A stretch of 64,000 bases of DNA from Chitinophaga polysaccharea. GTDB taxonomy: Bacteria; Bacteroidota; Bacteroidia; Chitinophagales; Chitinophagaceae. Below the pieces are notes generated by a model. That model ran no database searches. It worked only from the letters and a program-made list of their open reading frames with translations, and had not been told where the DNA came from. Location of the stretch: NCBI RefSeq assembly GCF_007829335.1, contig NZ_VIWO01000002.1, positions 826,096 to 890,095 of the forward strand. The letters are read 5' to 3'. Every line of letters begins with the position of its first letter. The first letter of the stretch is position 1. Made by a program: the position numbers and the translations under genes. Positions 17,734 to 25,900 of this stretch are shown one piece after another.

Positions 17734-17768
17734 AAGCGTGATTCATTCTTTCAAATGATATCACGCTT
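17734..17768. terminator. Bidirectional terminator (GCGTGAT family) between convergent genes
   Basis: Stem AAGCGTGA / TCACGCTT extended by TCATT / AATGA after a small bulge. It has an A-rich left flank and lies between a plus-strand gene ending at 17726 and a minus-strand gene ending at 17799. Third copy of a stem also seen at 10735 and 11893. Confidence 0.72.
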
Positions 17769-17798
17769 CTGAATTTTATGGAGCGTAAATTATCCTGC

Positions 17799-18695
17799 CT
17801 ATTTTAAAAAATCCTTCTTCTGGTACGCAGGATGGGGATACTTATAAAACCCTTCTCCTGTGGCAACCCCCAGCTTATTCTTGTCTATAAACTGTGTTTT
17901 CAGGTACTCAACTATTTTCAATTTTAAAGGATCCTGTGTTTTCTCTGCCATCATTTTATTGATGTTGTAAGCAGTTGTGATACCAACAACGTCAAGAATA
18001 GCGAAGGGGCCCATTGGTGCACCAGTTGCAATCATCCACGTTTTGTCTATCGTGGCTGCATCAGCTACCTCTCCTACCAATAAATTGGTAGCTGCACTCA
18101 ACAAGGGAACCAACAGTGAATTAAGAATATACCCGGGCTGTTCTTTATAGAGAGGCAAAGCCACCATACCGATCGCCGTTGCGAACTGCACTAAATCATC
18201 GAAAACCGCCTTATCTGTGCCAGCATGGCCCATTACCTCAGCGGTATTTTGCTTCCAGATATTATTGGCAAAATGAAGTGCCGCAAATTTCTCCGGGCGG
18301 CCTGTTGCTTCTGCAAACTGGCTCGGCAATAAGGTAGAAGAGTTAGTGGCAAACACGGTCTTTGCCGGAGCCACCTTTGAAAGTTTTTGATAGAAATCGA
18401 TCTTGATCTGTGGATTTTCCGGCACCGCTTCGATAAGTAAGTCAGCATCTTTTACCGCCGCTGCCAGGTCAGCACTATAATGGAGATGCTGATAAGCGGC
18501 GTCCAATTGATCCTGTGAAGCACCCAGGTCGTTTTTGAACACTTCGCTCATGGTCCCGAATTTAGCTTTCGCTTTTTCTAAAATCTCATCATTAATATCG
18601 TACACGGTTACGTCAAATCCATGGAAGGCAGATTGAAAAGCTATCTGATAGCCCAAAACACCGCTTCCCGCTATAGTAATTTTTTTGAAATTCAT
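17799..18695 (-). CDS. 3-hydroxyacyl-CoA (3-hydroxybutyryl-CoA) dehydrogenase
   Basis: 298-aa NAD-dependent dehydrogenase of fatty acid beta-oxidation or butyrate-type metabolism. N-terminal Rossmann fold with GSGVLGYQIAFQSAFHG and the adenine-ribose Asp in VTVYDIND; ADLLIEAVPENPQIK and ATNSSTLLPSQFA carry the family signature, and LHFANNIWK contains the catalytic His. The C-terminal domain begins near KEQPGYILNSLLVP and ends GEGFYKYP. Encoded 29 bp downstream of oleate hydratase on the same strand, so the pair is probably one transcript dealing with fatty acids. Length is normal for a single-domain enzyme. Confidence 0.93.
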   Translation of the reverse strand: MNFKKITIAGSGVLGYQIAFQSAFHGFDVTVYDINDEILEKAKAKFGTMSEVFKNDLGASQDQLDAAYQHLHYSADLAAAVKDADLLIEAVPENPQIKIDFYQKLSKVAPAKTVFATNSSTLLPSQFAEATGRPEKFAALHFANNIWKQNTAEVMGHAGTDKAVFDDLVQFATAIGMVALPLYKEQPGYILNSLLVPLLSAATNLLVGEVADAATIDKTWMIATGAPMGPFAILDVVGITTAYNINKMMAEKTQDPLKLKIVEYLKTQFIDKNKLGVATGEGFYKYPHPAYQKKDFLK

Positions 18696-18724
18696 AAACC
18701 TTATGATTTTAAATCTATAATTTT

Positions 18725-20698
18725 TCAGTTCTTAAAACTTGCCACCCATTCTTTAAACTTGCCGAATTGCTCTGCCAGGAAAGATTCCTTTTCTTCTTCG
18801 TGTGGGTGCGCATCGGCTCCTACTGGCAAGATATGTTCGAAATAGGTGCCCTTTAATACTCTCCGCAACAATCCTTCGCCTAAAAACGGCTGATTGTCGT
18901 TCAGTGTTTTGGTGGCCTTCAACAAATGGCGGATATCATATTGCAGCGGATTGATATCCGGCACCTGCTTGTTCAGATTCAGCAATGTATACACGGCAAC
19001 ACGTGCAGTGCGCACAGAGCTCTCCATCGTAAATACCACATCATTATTGGTTTCTACAAACTGCCCGATCAAAGCAAGGTTGCTGCATCCGTCGGGAACC
19101 ACCTGCGGACGGTCACCCTTAGCCCTGGGCATAAACATCGATGTGATGTAAGGCATGTAAGCCGTATGGACAATGGTATTTGCTATCACGTTATCCACCT
19201 GCTCTACAATGCCCAGGTGATAACACAATTCCGAAAGGATCTCGTTTCCGGTGCAGGCGGGCATCGTCTTTTTAATATAGTTCCCTTCCTTATCCATAAA
19301 CAGGGCATACACCCAGAGTACCAGCACATCGCCGGGTTGTGTAGGGAAGTGTGGCTGGCGATTGCAGGTGAAACTCATCAGCCAGTTGGAATCGGTTATG
19401 GTAATGATGCCACCGGTAACGGTTTTGCCGGAGTAAGGATCATTTACGGCGTATGTCTTCAATTTCTCGACCAGGGCAGAAGGCCTGCAGGTTAATGTTA
19501 CCGATTCCCACGATGACTTTTCAATATTGGAGCAGAATTTTTCCGGTTTACCGAAAACGGGAGATTTCGCCGCCAGGTTCTTCCACAATTTCCATCCTGC
19601 ACTCTGGCCACTTGTGCTGTTATCCACTACTAATACGGGCGCCGTAACATTATTTCCGTAAGACGTATCCTCGGTCATTGAACCTGTAGTAACAATTACA
19701 TAGTCATCTGCCGTGAGCGGGATAATTACTTCTTTCCCCTCCTGTTCTGTGATAATACCCTTCACCACTTTACCTTCGGCATTGATAAGCATATCCAGGT
19801 CTTTCACAAGCGCATCAAACCGGATCTTTACACCTTTCTCCTTCAACCATCTTCCCAAAGGGGTAACAAAGGAATCATACTGATTATATTTCGGGAAAAT
19901 AAGGGAAGAAAGGTCGTGTAATCCGTCTATGGCATGAAGAAAGCGATGCATATATAGCTTAAATTCCAGTAGACTATGCCAGTTTTCGAACGCGAACATG
20001 GTGCGCCAGAATGTCCAGAAGTTGCTTTCCAGAAAGCTTTTACCAAAGTACGCTTCAATGGTAATATCATCCAGCTCTTCCTTCTTCTTCAACAGCAGTT
20101 TTATAAGCGCCAGCTGGTCTTTTTTGTTTAATCCGAATTTGCTGAAGTCCCTTACTTTTCCCTGCTCATGGATTAATCTTGCGATGGAATAATTGGAGTC
20201 GTTGTCGTTTACCAGGCGGTATTCGTCCAGCACACTGTAGGGAGGCGGCATTTCCAGGGCTGGAATATCCTGGAAAAGGTCCCAGAGATTTTCGTAGGTG
20301 CAGTCCATTTCACGGCCTCCACGGATAATGTATCCATCTTTGGCGTTGCCGGCGCCGTCCAGCGAACCGCCCTCTATGGGTAGTTGTTCTATGAAAGTGA
20401 TGTTTTCCGGTGTGAAGTGCCCATCGCGAATCAGGTAATAAGCGGTAGCCAATCCTCCAATACCACTGCCTACAATGTACGCTTTACTATTTTTGTAGGA
20501 TCTGACCGGTATGCCTTTATTACGTTGATAATTCCCTATCTGGTCAGAAAAAGGCATTGACTTTTCGGGCGTGTTCCTGGGCGTTTCTTTGCTGGCATCC
20601 GGTTGATGATCCACTTTTCCATAGATGTCTGAAGCCTGTATAAAATTTTCGAATTTTGAAGTGATGTTATTCATGCTCAACTCATTTTGATTAACCAT
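18725..20698 (-). CDS. ohyA: Oleate hydratase (FAD-dependent, myosin-cross-reactive antigen family)
   Basis: Hydrates the cis-9 double bond of oleate and similar fatty acids to the 10-hydroxy acid, often as membrane-lipid detoxification. 657 aa, normal for the family. The FAD-binding Rossmann motif GSGIGG is at 77-82, and the active-site RGGREM (Glu130) and [12 protein letters not shown] segment follow. Later motifs [33 protein letters not shown] and the C-terminal [17 protein letters not shown] also fit. The ATG at 20698 gives 657 aa; a TATCTTTG -7-like element at 20700-20707 would place transcription start inside it, so ATG 20674 (MNNITSKFE) may be the real start. AraC regulator gene upstream, dehydrogenase downstream. 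Confidence 0.96.
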   Translation of the reverse strand: MVNQNELSMNNITSKFENFIQASDIYGKVDHQPDASKETPRNTPEKSMPFSDQIGNYQRNKGIPVRSYKNSKAYIVGSGIGGLATAYYLIRDGHFTPENITFIEQLPIEGGSLDGAGNAKDGYIIRGGREMDCTYENLWDLFQDIPALEMPPPYSVLDEYRLVNDNDSNYSIARLIHEQGKVRDFSKFGLNKKDQLALIKLLLKKKEELDDITIEAYFGKSFLESNFWTFWRTMFAFENWHSLLEFKLYMHRFLHAIDGLHDLSSLIFPKYNQYDSFVTPLGRWLKEKGVKIRFDALVKDLDMLINAEGKVVKGIITEQEGKEVIIPLTADDYVIVTTGSMTEDTSYGNNVTAPVLVVDNSTSGQSAGWKLWKNLAAKSPVFGKPEKFCSNIEKSSWESVTLTCRPSALVEKLKTYAVNDPYSGKTVTGGIITITDSNWLMSFTCNRQPHFPTQPGDVLVLWVYALFMDKEGNYIKKTMPACTGNEILSELCYHLGIVEQVDNVIANTIVHTAYMPYITSMFMPRAKGDRPQVVPDGCSNLALIGQFVETNNDVVFTMESSVRTARVAVYTLLNLNKQVPDINPLQYDIRHLLKATKTLNDNQPFLGEGLLRRVLKGTYFEHILPVGADAHPHEEEKESFLAEQFGKFKEWVASFKN

Positions 20699-20699
20699 A

Positions 20700-20707
20700 C
20701 AAAGATA
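20700..20707 (-). promoter_or_regulatory. Possible -7 promoter element of ohyA
   Basis: TATCTTTG on the minus strand exactly fits the Bacteroidetes TAnnTTTG -7 consensus and lies in the 72-bp gap between the AraC stop and ohyA. A convincing TTTG -33 box at the right distance is not seen, so an activator (perhaps the AraC protein) may be needed. Inference. Confidence 0.35.
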
Positions 20708-20770
20708 GACTTATACCTAAATTCACTTATATCCCCAAATTCGCCAATCATATACAGAAATTCGTTTTCA

Positions 20771-21643
20771 CTATAACAATTGGTGTTTCCTATACTCCTG
20801 GGGAGAGATGGATACATATTTTTTAAAGAAGCGTCCAAAGGAGGACGTTGAGCTAAACCCCGTGTCTATCGCAATCTGGGAGATTGTCTTCTCCGGATCG
20901 TTAAGCAATACGCAAACCTCTTTGAGCAGGGCTTCATCTATAATTTCATGGGGCGTTTTGCCGGTTGTCTTCTTAACGATATTGATCAGGTATTTGTTCG
21001 TAATAAACAACTTATCGGCATAAAATTGTACGTCTTTATAATGCAGCGCGTTCTCCCGCACAAGTTTCGTGAACTTAAAAAAAAGATTGTTTACGTCCTG
21101 CAGACTGCCGGCCATCGCTGCTTTTTCATTATCGACCAGCGTGGCTATCTCTAGCAGCAGATGTATAATAATGGTCCTGATAATATCCTCAATAAACCTG
21201 CCCTTCCGGCCCGTTTGCTGCTGGAGATAATTCAACTGCGCAAATAACTGGTCAGCATACTTCTCTCCAGGGTTGATAACGCTGAACGTTGCATTCCTGA
21301 ACAAAGATAATTGCTCAATAAAAAATGGGTTAGCAATATTTTTGAGCAAAAAGATTTTGTCAAAGAATAGGAGCTTCATCCTGAAATCTTTACTGAAGTG
21401 GACAATACGGATAATCGTAGATGGCGCGGAGATTAGAAAGCTGTTGGAGACTATATGATAGCTATGGCTATCTATTTCGACTTCTACCTGTCCGGATACA
21501 CAAATACAAAAAGCGTAAAAATCCATCCTGAAAGCTGTTTCCGGGAATTCAAAAATCGGGTTCCCGGAAGAGATATAGTAGGGCTCATTGCACTGTACGC
21601 CGTAAAAGGATAATGTTTCTTTCAAACTCTCGTATGCTTTCAT
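20771..21643 (-). CDS. AraC family transcriptional regulator (upstream of ohyA)
   Basis: About 290-aa regulator. The N-terminal part is a cupin-like effector-binding domain (DFYAFCICVSGQVEVEIDSHSY), and the C-terminal 100 residues hold two helix-turn-helix motifs: DVQFYADKLFITNKYLINIVK and ISQIAIDTGFSSTSSFGRFF, ending VSISPQEYRK. ATG 21643 (MKAYESLKETLS) is preferred to the upstream ATG 21697, which would leave only 3 bp to the divergent DUF1343 gene. It lies 72 bp upstream of ohyA on the same strand and probably controls the fatty-acid unit. Confidence 0.9.
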   Translation of the reverse strand: MKAYESLKETLSFYGVQCNEPYYISSGNPIFEFPETAFRMDFYAFCICVSGQVEVEIDSHSYHIVSNSFLISAPSTIIRIVHFSKDFRMKLLFFDKIFLLKNIANPFFIEQLSLFRNATFSVINPGEKYADQLFAQLNYLQQQTGRKGRFIEDIIRTIIIHLLLEIATLVDNEKAAMAGSLQDVNNLFFKFTKLVRENALHYKDVQFYADKLFITNKYLINIVKKTTGKTPHEIIDEALLKEVCVLLNDPEKTISQIAIDTGFSSTSSFGRFFKKYVSISPQEYRKHQLL

Positions 21644-21700
21644 TATAGATAGGATCATTGCAAATTTACAAATTAATTTCCGGGTCAGGCATTTCACCCA

Positions 21701-22954
21701 ATGACCAATTTCTTACCCAAAAAGCTTAATATAGCAGGCAAACAACAGCCAATGCCAGGCCCGTTCATGCACAATATACTTTTTGGCATCGATGTTCTTT
21801 TGGCCCAAGAGCCGCCATGGAAAAGCAAACGCATTGCCCTGGTTACCAATCATGCGGCTACTACCCAGCAGTTTATCCCCTCGCGATTGGCTTTGAAACA
21901 ACAAGGGTTTAATATCGTGAAACTGTTCTCGCCGGAACATGGTCTCGATACAACAGGCGCCGATGGACATGCCATGGATAATGGCATAGATCCCCAAACC
22001 ACGCTGCCGGTAACCAGTTTGTATGGCGATAAACTGGCGCCGTCACCATCAGACCTGGCTGATATCGACCTGGTATTATTTGACATCCCTGATATAGGCA
22101 GCCGGTTTTATACTTACCTATGGACCCTGTCTTATGTACTGGAGGCTTGTGCAACCTGTAGTATTCCTTTTATCATAACCGACAGGCCCAACCCTTTGTC
22201 GGGCAATTTAACGCTGGCGGAAGGTCCTCTTCTCGATGAAGCGCATTGCAGTAGCTTTATTGGCCGTTGGTCGATACCGGTGAGGCACAGTTGCACACTG
22301 GGAGAGCTGGCCCGTTATTTCAACCGCTCGCGGGGCATTAACTGCCAGCTGGAGGTGATCCCCTGCGTTGACTGGCACCGGAACCTGTATTATACCGATT
22401 GGAGCCATTCGTTCGTCCCCTTGTCACCTGCCATACCTGCCTTTGAATCGGCCTTGCTGTATCCGGGTCTTTGCTTCCTGGAAGCCACGAACTGCAGCGA
22501 AGGCAGGGGAACAGCCGTTCCCTTTCGTGTAGCCGGCGCCCCCTGGCTACTGGCCAATGATACTGCCCGGTTATTTAATACTTTGGTACCGGCCCTTTCG
22601 GGCCACGTATATGCACGGCCGATAGTGTTTACACCGGTGGAAGGCAAATATGCAGGGAAGCCGTGTAATGGTGTGATGCTGCATGTCGCAGATCCCTCTT
22701 CCTTTCTTCCGGTAGCTACCGGCTGGTTACTTGTTAAAATCATAAAAACGCTACACCCTGCGAATTTCCAATGGTCTCCCTACCCTACCCATGTAAACCC
22801 TACGGGCACAAAGCATCTCGATTTATTGTCGGGCATATCGGATACTGAAATGCTTTTTGAAACCGCCTTACCTGACTTTATTGATGTGATAAAGCAGCAG
22901 GTGACGCTCAGTGACTGGTCGATGCGTATACAGCCTTATTTGATGTATACGTAA
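21701..22954 (+). CDS. DUF1343 protein, NamZ-like exo-beta-N-acetylmuramidase
   Basis: 417-aa protein of the DUF1343 family, whose characterised member NamZ removes N-acetylmuramic acid from the non-reducing ends of peptidoglycan fragments. Visible signatures: KRIALVTNHAA, KLFSPEHGLD with the conserved SPEHG, LVLFDIPDIGSRFYTYLWTL, FIITDRPNPLSG and LEATNCSEGRGTAVPF; the C-terminal domain contains HPANFQW. Many Bacteroidetes members carry a signal peptide; this one shows none, whichever of ATG 21701, 21752 or 21767 is used, suggesting a cytoplasmic role in muropeptide recycling. Divergent from the AraC gene. Confidence 0.88.
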   Translation: MTNFLPKKLNIAGKQQPMPGPFMHNILFGIDVLLAQEPPWKSKRIALVTNHAATTQQFIPSRLALKQQGFNIVKLFSPEHGLDTTGADGHAMDNGIDPQTTLPVTSLYGDKLAPSPSDLADIDLVLFDIPDIGSRFYTYLWTLSYVLEACATCSIPFIITDRPNPLSGNLTLAEGPLLDEAHCSSFIGRWSIPVRHSCTLGELARYFNRSRGINCQLEVIPCVDWHRNLYYTDWSHSFVPLSPAIPAFESALLYPGLCFLEATNCSEGRGTAVPFRVAGAPWLLANDTARLFNTLVPALSGHVYARPIVFTPVEGKYAGKPCNGVMLHVADPSSFLPVATGWLLVKIIKTLHPANFQWSPYPTHVNPTGTKHLDLLSGISDTEMLFETALPDFIDVIKQQVTLSDWSMRIQPYLMYT

Positions 22955-23341
22955 AGCTATCTGACCTATACGTCGGCCCGCGGCCAGGTAAAAGCAGATT
23001 TCAGAGACGCTTTCTTCATCTGGCAAGTATTCCCAACAGCAATAAAAGAAATGGACTAGCAGCAGTTTCGCGGATTTGCCGATGACCGGTTACAAGCGTT
23101 AGCAGACAGCGTTACCCGAACACAAGATAAATACACAAGTCTTACCCGCCATATTATTGAAGGTATTGAACAGATAGATTACGCGGCATTAAAAGACAAC
23201 GTGGTACAACTCCCCCCAGGAAAGGTCACTCATTTTTTCGGCGGTGGTAGACAATAAACAGGCGCGCACCAGCGTCGAAAGCGTAGCGGGGCATGATGAT
23301 ACCAGGAAAGCATTTCTAAAAGGAATAAAGGGATATTGCTA
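22955..23341 (+). pseudogene. Decayed coding remnant of unknown family
   Basis: No intact gene. A plus-strand frame reads a coherent, coding-like sequence: FPTAIKEMD, then TAG at 23057, then QQFRGFADDRLQALADS through RHIIEGIEQIDYAAL to VTHFFGGGRQ and TAA at 23255-23257. The in-frame stop and absence of a start suggest a decayed gene. The family is not recognised. The last 80 bp before the convergent SDR gene hold nothing visible. Confidence 0.35.
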
Positions 23342-24070
23342 CTAGGGCAGCCTGGCAGCAAGCTTCTCAGGCAAATACTTTAACACCTGGTGAATAAACT
23401 TCCATTTAATGCCTGGAACAATTGTAAAGCTACTGCCGGCATTGACGATTGCACGGGCAATGAAGGAAGGCTCCATTAATAAAGACTCCGGGAGGTCAAG
23501 CCCGGCGGTCATCTTACTACGGATATATCCTGCTACAATCACATTGACAACTACTTTCCTGGCAAACAAATATTGTCTCAGCCCAGCCAGGTACTGTGTA
23601 AATGCTGCTTTGGTACTACCGTAAACAAAGTTACTTTTGCGCCCCCGTACGCCCGAAAGGGAGGATAGTCCGATGATTCGCTCCAGGTGATCGTTGTCAC
23701 TGTCTTTTATAATAAGATTAATAATGGACACCGCGCCGGCATAGTGCACCTGCATCATGCGGTAACTTCCCTCCCAGTCGACCAGCGCCTGTTCATTTGT
23801 TACCTGGAAGCCTGCTGCATATACAACGATATGGGGCTTAGCAGGTAACGCGGCGTAGAATTTAGCATGATCGTCAAAAGCAGTGGCATCAAAGTAGCAG
23901 ATGGTGAGCCGGCTGCCGGGAACTTTCCTTGCCTCCATAAACGCCGCTATCTCCGCCGTACTGCGGGAAGCAGCTATTACGTGGTATCCTTTTTCGAGAT
24001 ACAATAAGATGGCTTCTTTTGCTACATCGGAGTTGGCGCCGAGTACGAGGACGGTTTTATTGCTGTTCAT
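23342..24070 (-). CDS. Short-chain dehydrogenase/reductase
   Basis: 242-aa SDR family oxidoreductase. Rossmann cofactor loop VLVLGANSDVAKEAILLYL, an Arg in ASRS suggesting NADP preference, and the catalytic Ser and YxxxK in GLSSLSGVRGRKSNFVYGSTKAAF. The C-terminal VNVIVAGYIRSKMTAGLDLPE is the usual PG-equivalent region, with AGY replacing the more common PG. The closest architecture I know is the decaprenylphosphoryl-ribose epimerase (DprE2)-like group, but no DprE1 partner is present, so the substrate stays open. A 24-codon reading frame sits just upstream on the same strand. Confidence 0.87.
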   Translation of the reverse strand: MNSNKTVLVLGANSDVAKEAILLYLEKGYHVIAASRSTAEIAAFMEARKVPGSRLTICYFDATAFDDHAKFYAALPAKPHIVVYAAGFQVTNEQALVDWEGSYRMMQVHYAGAVSIINLIIKDSDNDHLERIIGLSSLSGVRGRKSNFVYGSTKAAFTQYLAGLRQYLFARKVVVNVIVAGYIRSKMTAGLDLPESLLMEPSFIARAIVNAGSSFTIVPGIKWKFIHQVLKYLPEKLAARLP

Positions 24071-24086
24071 AAAGTTCTCCTGATTA

Positions 24087-24161
24087 CTACATATCCTGTA
24101 AAAGTTTGTGATGGTCCAGGTTGTTGGCGGTTAACGCTACGTAAAATTCCTGTTTATTCAT
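24087..24161 (-). CDS. 24-codon small ORF upstream of the SDR gene
   Basis: ATG at 24161 to TAG at 24087-24089, encoding MNKQEFYVALTANNLD followed by HHKLLQDM. It ends 16 bp before the SDR start on the same strand. Composition is normal for coding sequence, so it may be a leader peptide or the surviving N-terminus of a deleted upstream gene. No homolog recognised. Confidence 0.3.
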   Translation of the reverse strand: MNKQEFYVALTANNLDHHKLLQDM

Positions 24162-24258
24162 TTTTCATTTATAAAACAGCTTAAAGATAAATTCTTTTGC
24201 ACTATTATGATAAAGGAGGATTTACCTGGTGTTTTACAACGGTATTCCATCATTCTTA

Positions 24259-24291
24259 TTTGGACGATAATAGAAAAAGCTTTTATATTTG
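24259..24291 (+). promoter_or_regulatory. Bacteroidetes-type promoter of the marR operon
   Basis: TTTG at 24259-24262 and TATATTTG at 24284-24291, 21 bp apart, match the Bacteroidetes -33 (TTTG) and -7 (TAnnTTTG) elements. The MarR start follows 23 bp later. Confidence 0.6.
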
Positions 24292-24298
24292 CGAATAG

Positions 24299-24310
24299 TT
24301 GAGTAGTCAA
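24299..24310. promoter_or_regulatory. Putative MarR operator
   Basis: TTGAGTAGTCAA, a near-perfect 12-bp dyad (TTGA-n4-TCAA), sits between the -7 element and the marR start, where a MarR dimer would block its own promoter. Position and symmetry support an autoregulatory operator; inferred. Confidence 0.5.
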
Positions 24311-24314
24311 GTAT

Positions 24315-24746
24315 ATGTCAACAATAAACTCGTCATTACAGCTTTTAATGAGCCTGGCAAAAGCCCAGGCAACAGTATCTCGTCGCATGGACAGACTGAA
24401 TGCCCATGGAATTGGATTTACTGACTTTGTGATACTGCACCTGTTGCATCAGGCGCCCAACGGTAAGTTGCGCCGCAAGGACCTGGCGGAGAAAACGAAC
24501 CTGACGCCATCTGGTATTACGCGTTTGCTATTGCCTATAGAAAAAATCGGGCTTATTGACAGAGAGGCCAATGAGCGGGATGCGAGGGTAAGTTATGTGG
24601 TGCTGACGGCAGCTGGCCGCCGAACCTATGAGGAGGCAAAGCCTACTGCGGATGCACTTGCTGAGGACCTTATTCCTGCAGATCAATTAAAAAAGTATAC
24701 AGCGGCAGCAGCCTTGTTCAAGTTGTTGGGCGCTACTATTATCTAA
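24315..24746 (+). CDS. MarR family transcriptional regulator
   Basis: 143-aa winged-helix repressor. The DNA-binding region is seen in FTDFVILHLLHQAPNGKLRRKDLAEKTNLTPSGITRLLLPIEK, with the wing RDARVSYVVLTAAGRRTYEE. The N- and C-terminal helices form the usual dimer interface. Its stop is directly followed by the ATG of the phosphotransferase-like gene (no gap), so the two are one operon. A dyad over its promoter suggests autoregulation by a small-molecule ligand; the ligand may be what the downstream enzyme modifies. Confidence 0.92.
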   Translation: MSTINSSLQLLMSLAKAQATVSRRMDRLNAHGIGFTDFVILHLLHQAPNGKLRRKDLAEKTNLTPSGITRLLLPIEKIGLIDREANERDARVSYVVLTAAGRRTYEEAKPTADALAEDLIPADQLKKYTAAAALFKLLGATII

Positions 24747-25778
24747 ATGTTATTCCCTATGTCATTGAATTATTCAAACATATTTCCGGCTGATCGTGCA
24801 GCTGCCGTAGCCGCCGCCTTTGAAAACACATTCGGCCAAGCTGTTATCAGTGAAGCAACATTGCTGACCGGTGGGCTGTCCACTGCTTCTGTATATAAGA
24901 TCATGGCAGATAACCGTCCTTATGTAATGAAACTCGATATACCGCATGCTTATACCAGTGCAGATCCATTTGAGAAAATAGCCCGGGCATCCGCAGCAGG
25001 TATTGCTCCACCCCTGCATTATAAAAATGAGGAAGCGGGTATCATCATCAGTGCGTTCGTTGAAAATAAGCCAATCAGGAGCCTCTTCAGCGGCGAAGTA
25101 CTGGCCGTGAAACTGGCGGAGGCCGTGAAGAAGATACACACGATACCTTACGCTGTACCCGGCGGCAATTTGCAGGAAACGATGGATCATTTGCTGGCAG
25201 GGTTCCGTCATAGTAATATACTGAATGGCCCTGTACCAGATGAATGCCTGAAACGGTACGAAAAGATAAAAGCGTCTTATCCATGGCACGATACCGACAA
25301 GGTATTCAGTCATAATGACCTGAACCCTTCCAATATTTTGTGTGACGGAGAGACTGTGTGGATCATTGACTGGGACACTGCGTTTGTTAATGACCGGTAT
25401 TTAGACCTGGCCAGTGTAGCCAACTTTTTCATTTATAGTCCTGAACAGGAGGCAGCGTTCCTGAAAACATATTTCGGCGAAGTAAATAACTACAACATTT
25501 CCCGCTTCTATGTGATGCGCCAGATCAGCCGGATCATTTATGCAGTGATGATGCTGCAGCTGGCTGCCCAGGCCAAACCGGCAGACTACGCACATGACCA
25601 GCAAATGGAAGGCGTGTTTTTGAAGGATGTGGGTCCGTTGCTAGGCTCAGGTGCACTATCGCTGGCTACCTATGAAGGTCAGTTCATGTACGGTAAAGCA
25701 CTGATGAATGAAGCGGTACTGCAGATGTGTACGGCGAGGTTTGAGGATGCCCTGGTTTTATTAAGTAATCATAACTAG
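24747..25778 (+). CDS. Aminoglycoside phosphotransferase (APH) family protein
   Basis: 343-aa kinase-like protein of the APH/choline kinase superfamily. N-lobe with LLTGGLSTASVYKI and the ATP-binding Lys in YVMKLD; catalytic loop VFSHNDLNPSNIL (H-N-D-x(4)-N) and metal-binding WIIDWDTAF. The C-terminal part continues past the usual family length with an ANFFIYSPEQEAAFL domain typical of choline-kinase-like proteins. Start may be ATG 24747 or 24759 (MSLNYSNIFP). Operon partner of MarR. It could inactivate an antibiotic or phosphorylate a metabolite; the sequence does not decide. Confidence 0.85.
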   Translation: MLFPMSLNYSNIFPADRAAAVAAAFENTFGQAVISEATLLTGGLSTASVYKIMADNRPYVMKLDIPHAYTSADPFEKIARASAAGIAPPLHYKNEEAGIIISAFVENKPIRSLFSGEVLAVKLAEAVKKIHTIPYAVPGGNLQETMDHLLAGFRHSNILNGPVPDECLKRYEKIKASYPWHDTDKVFSHNDLNPSNILCDGETVWIIDWDTAFVNDRYLDLASVANFFIYSPEQEAAFLKTYFGEVNNYNISRFYVMRQISRIIYAVMMLQLAAQAKPADYAHDQQMEGVFLKDVGPLLGSGALSLATYEGQFMYGKALMNEAVLQMCTARFEDALVLLSNHN

Positions 25779-25900
25779 CTTTCTACCCATCGGGAGAAAT
25801 GTTGGTGGGGTTATTAGACACATTGCAAAAATGCATATACTAAACAATCTATAACAACTAGGTGTAAAAGATAAGAAACAACAGCAATACTAGCAGGCTG

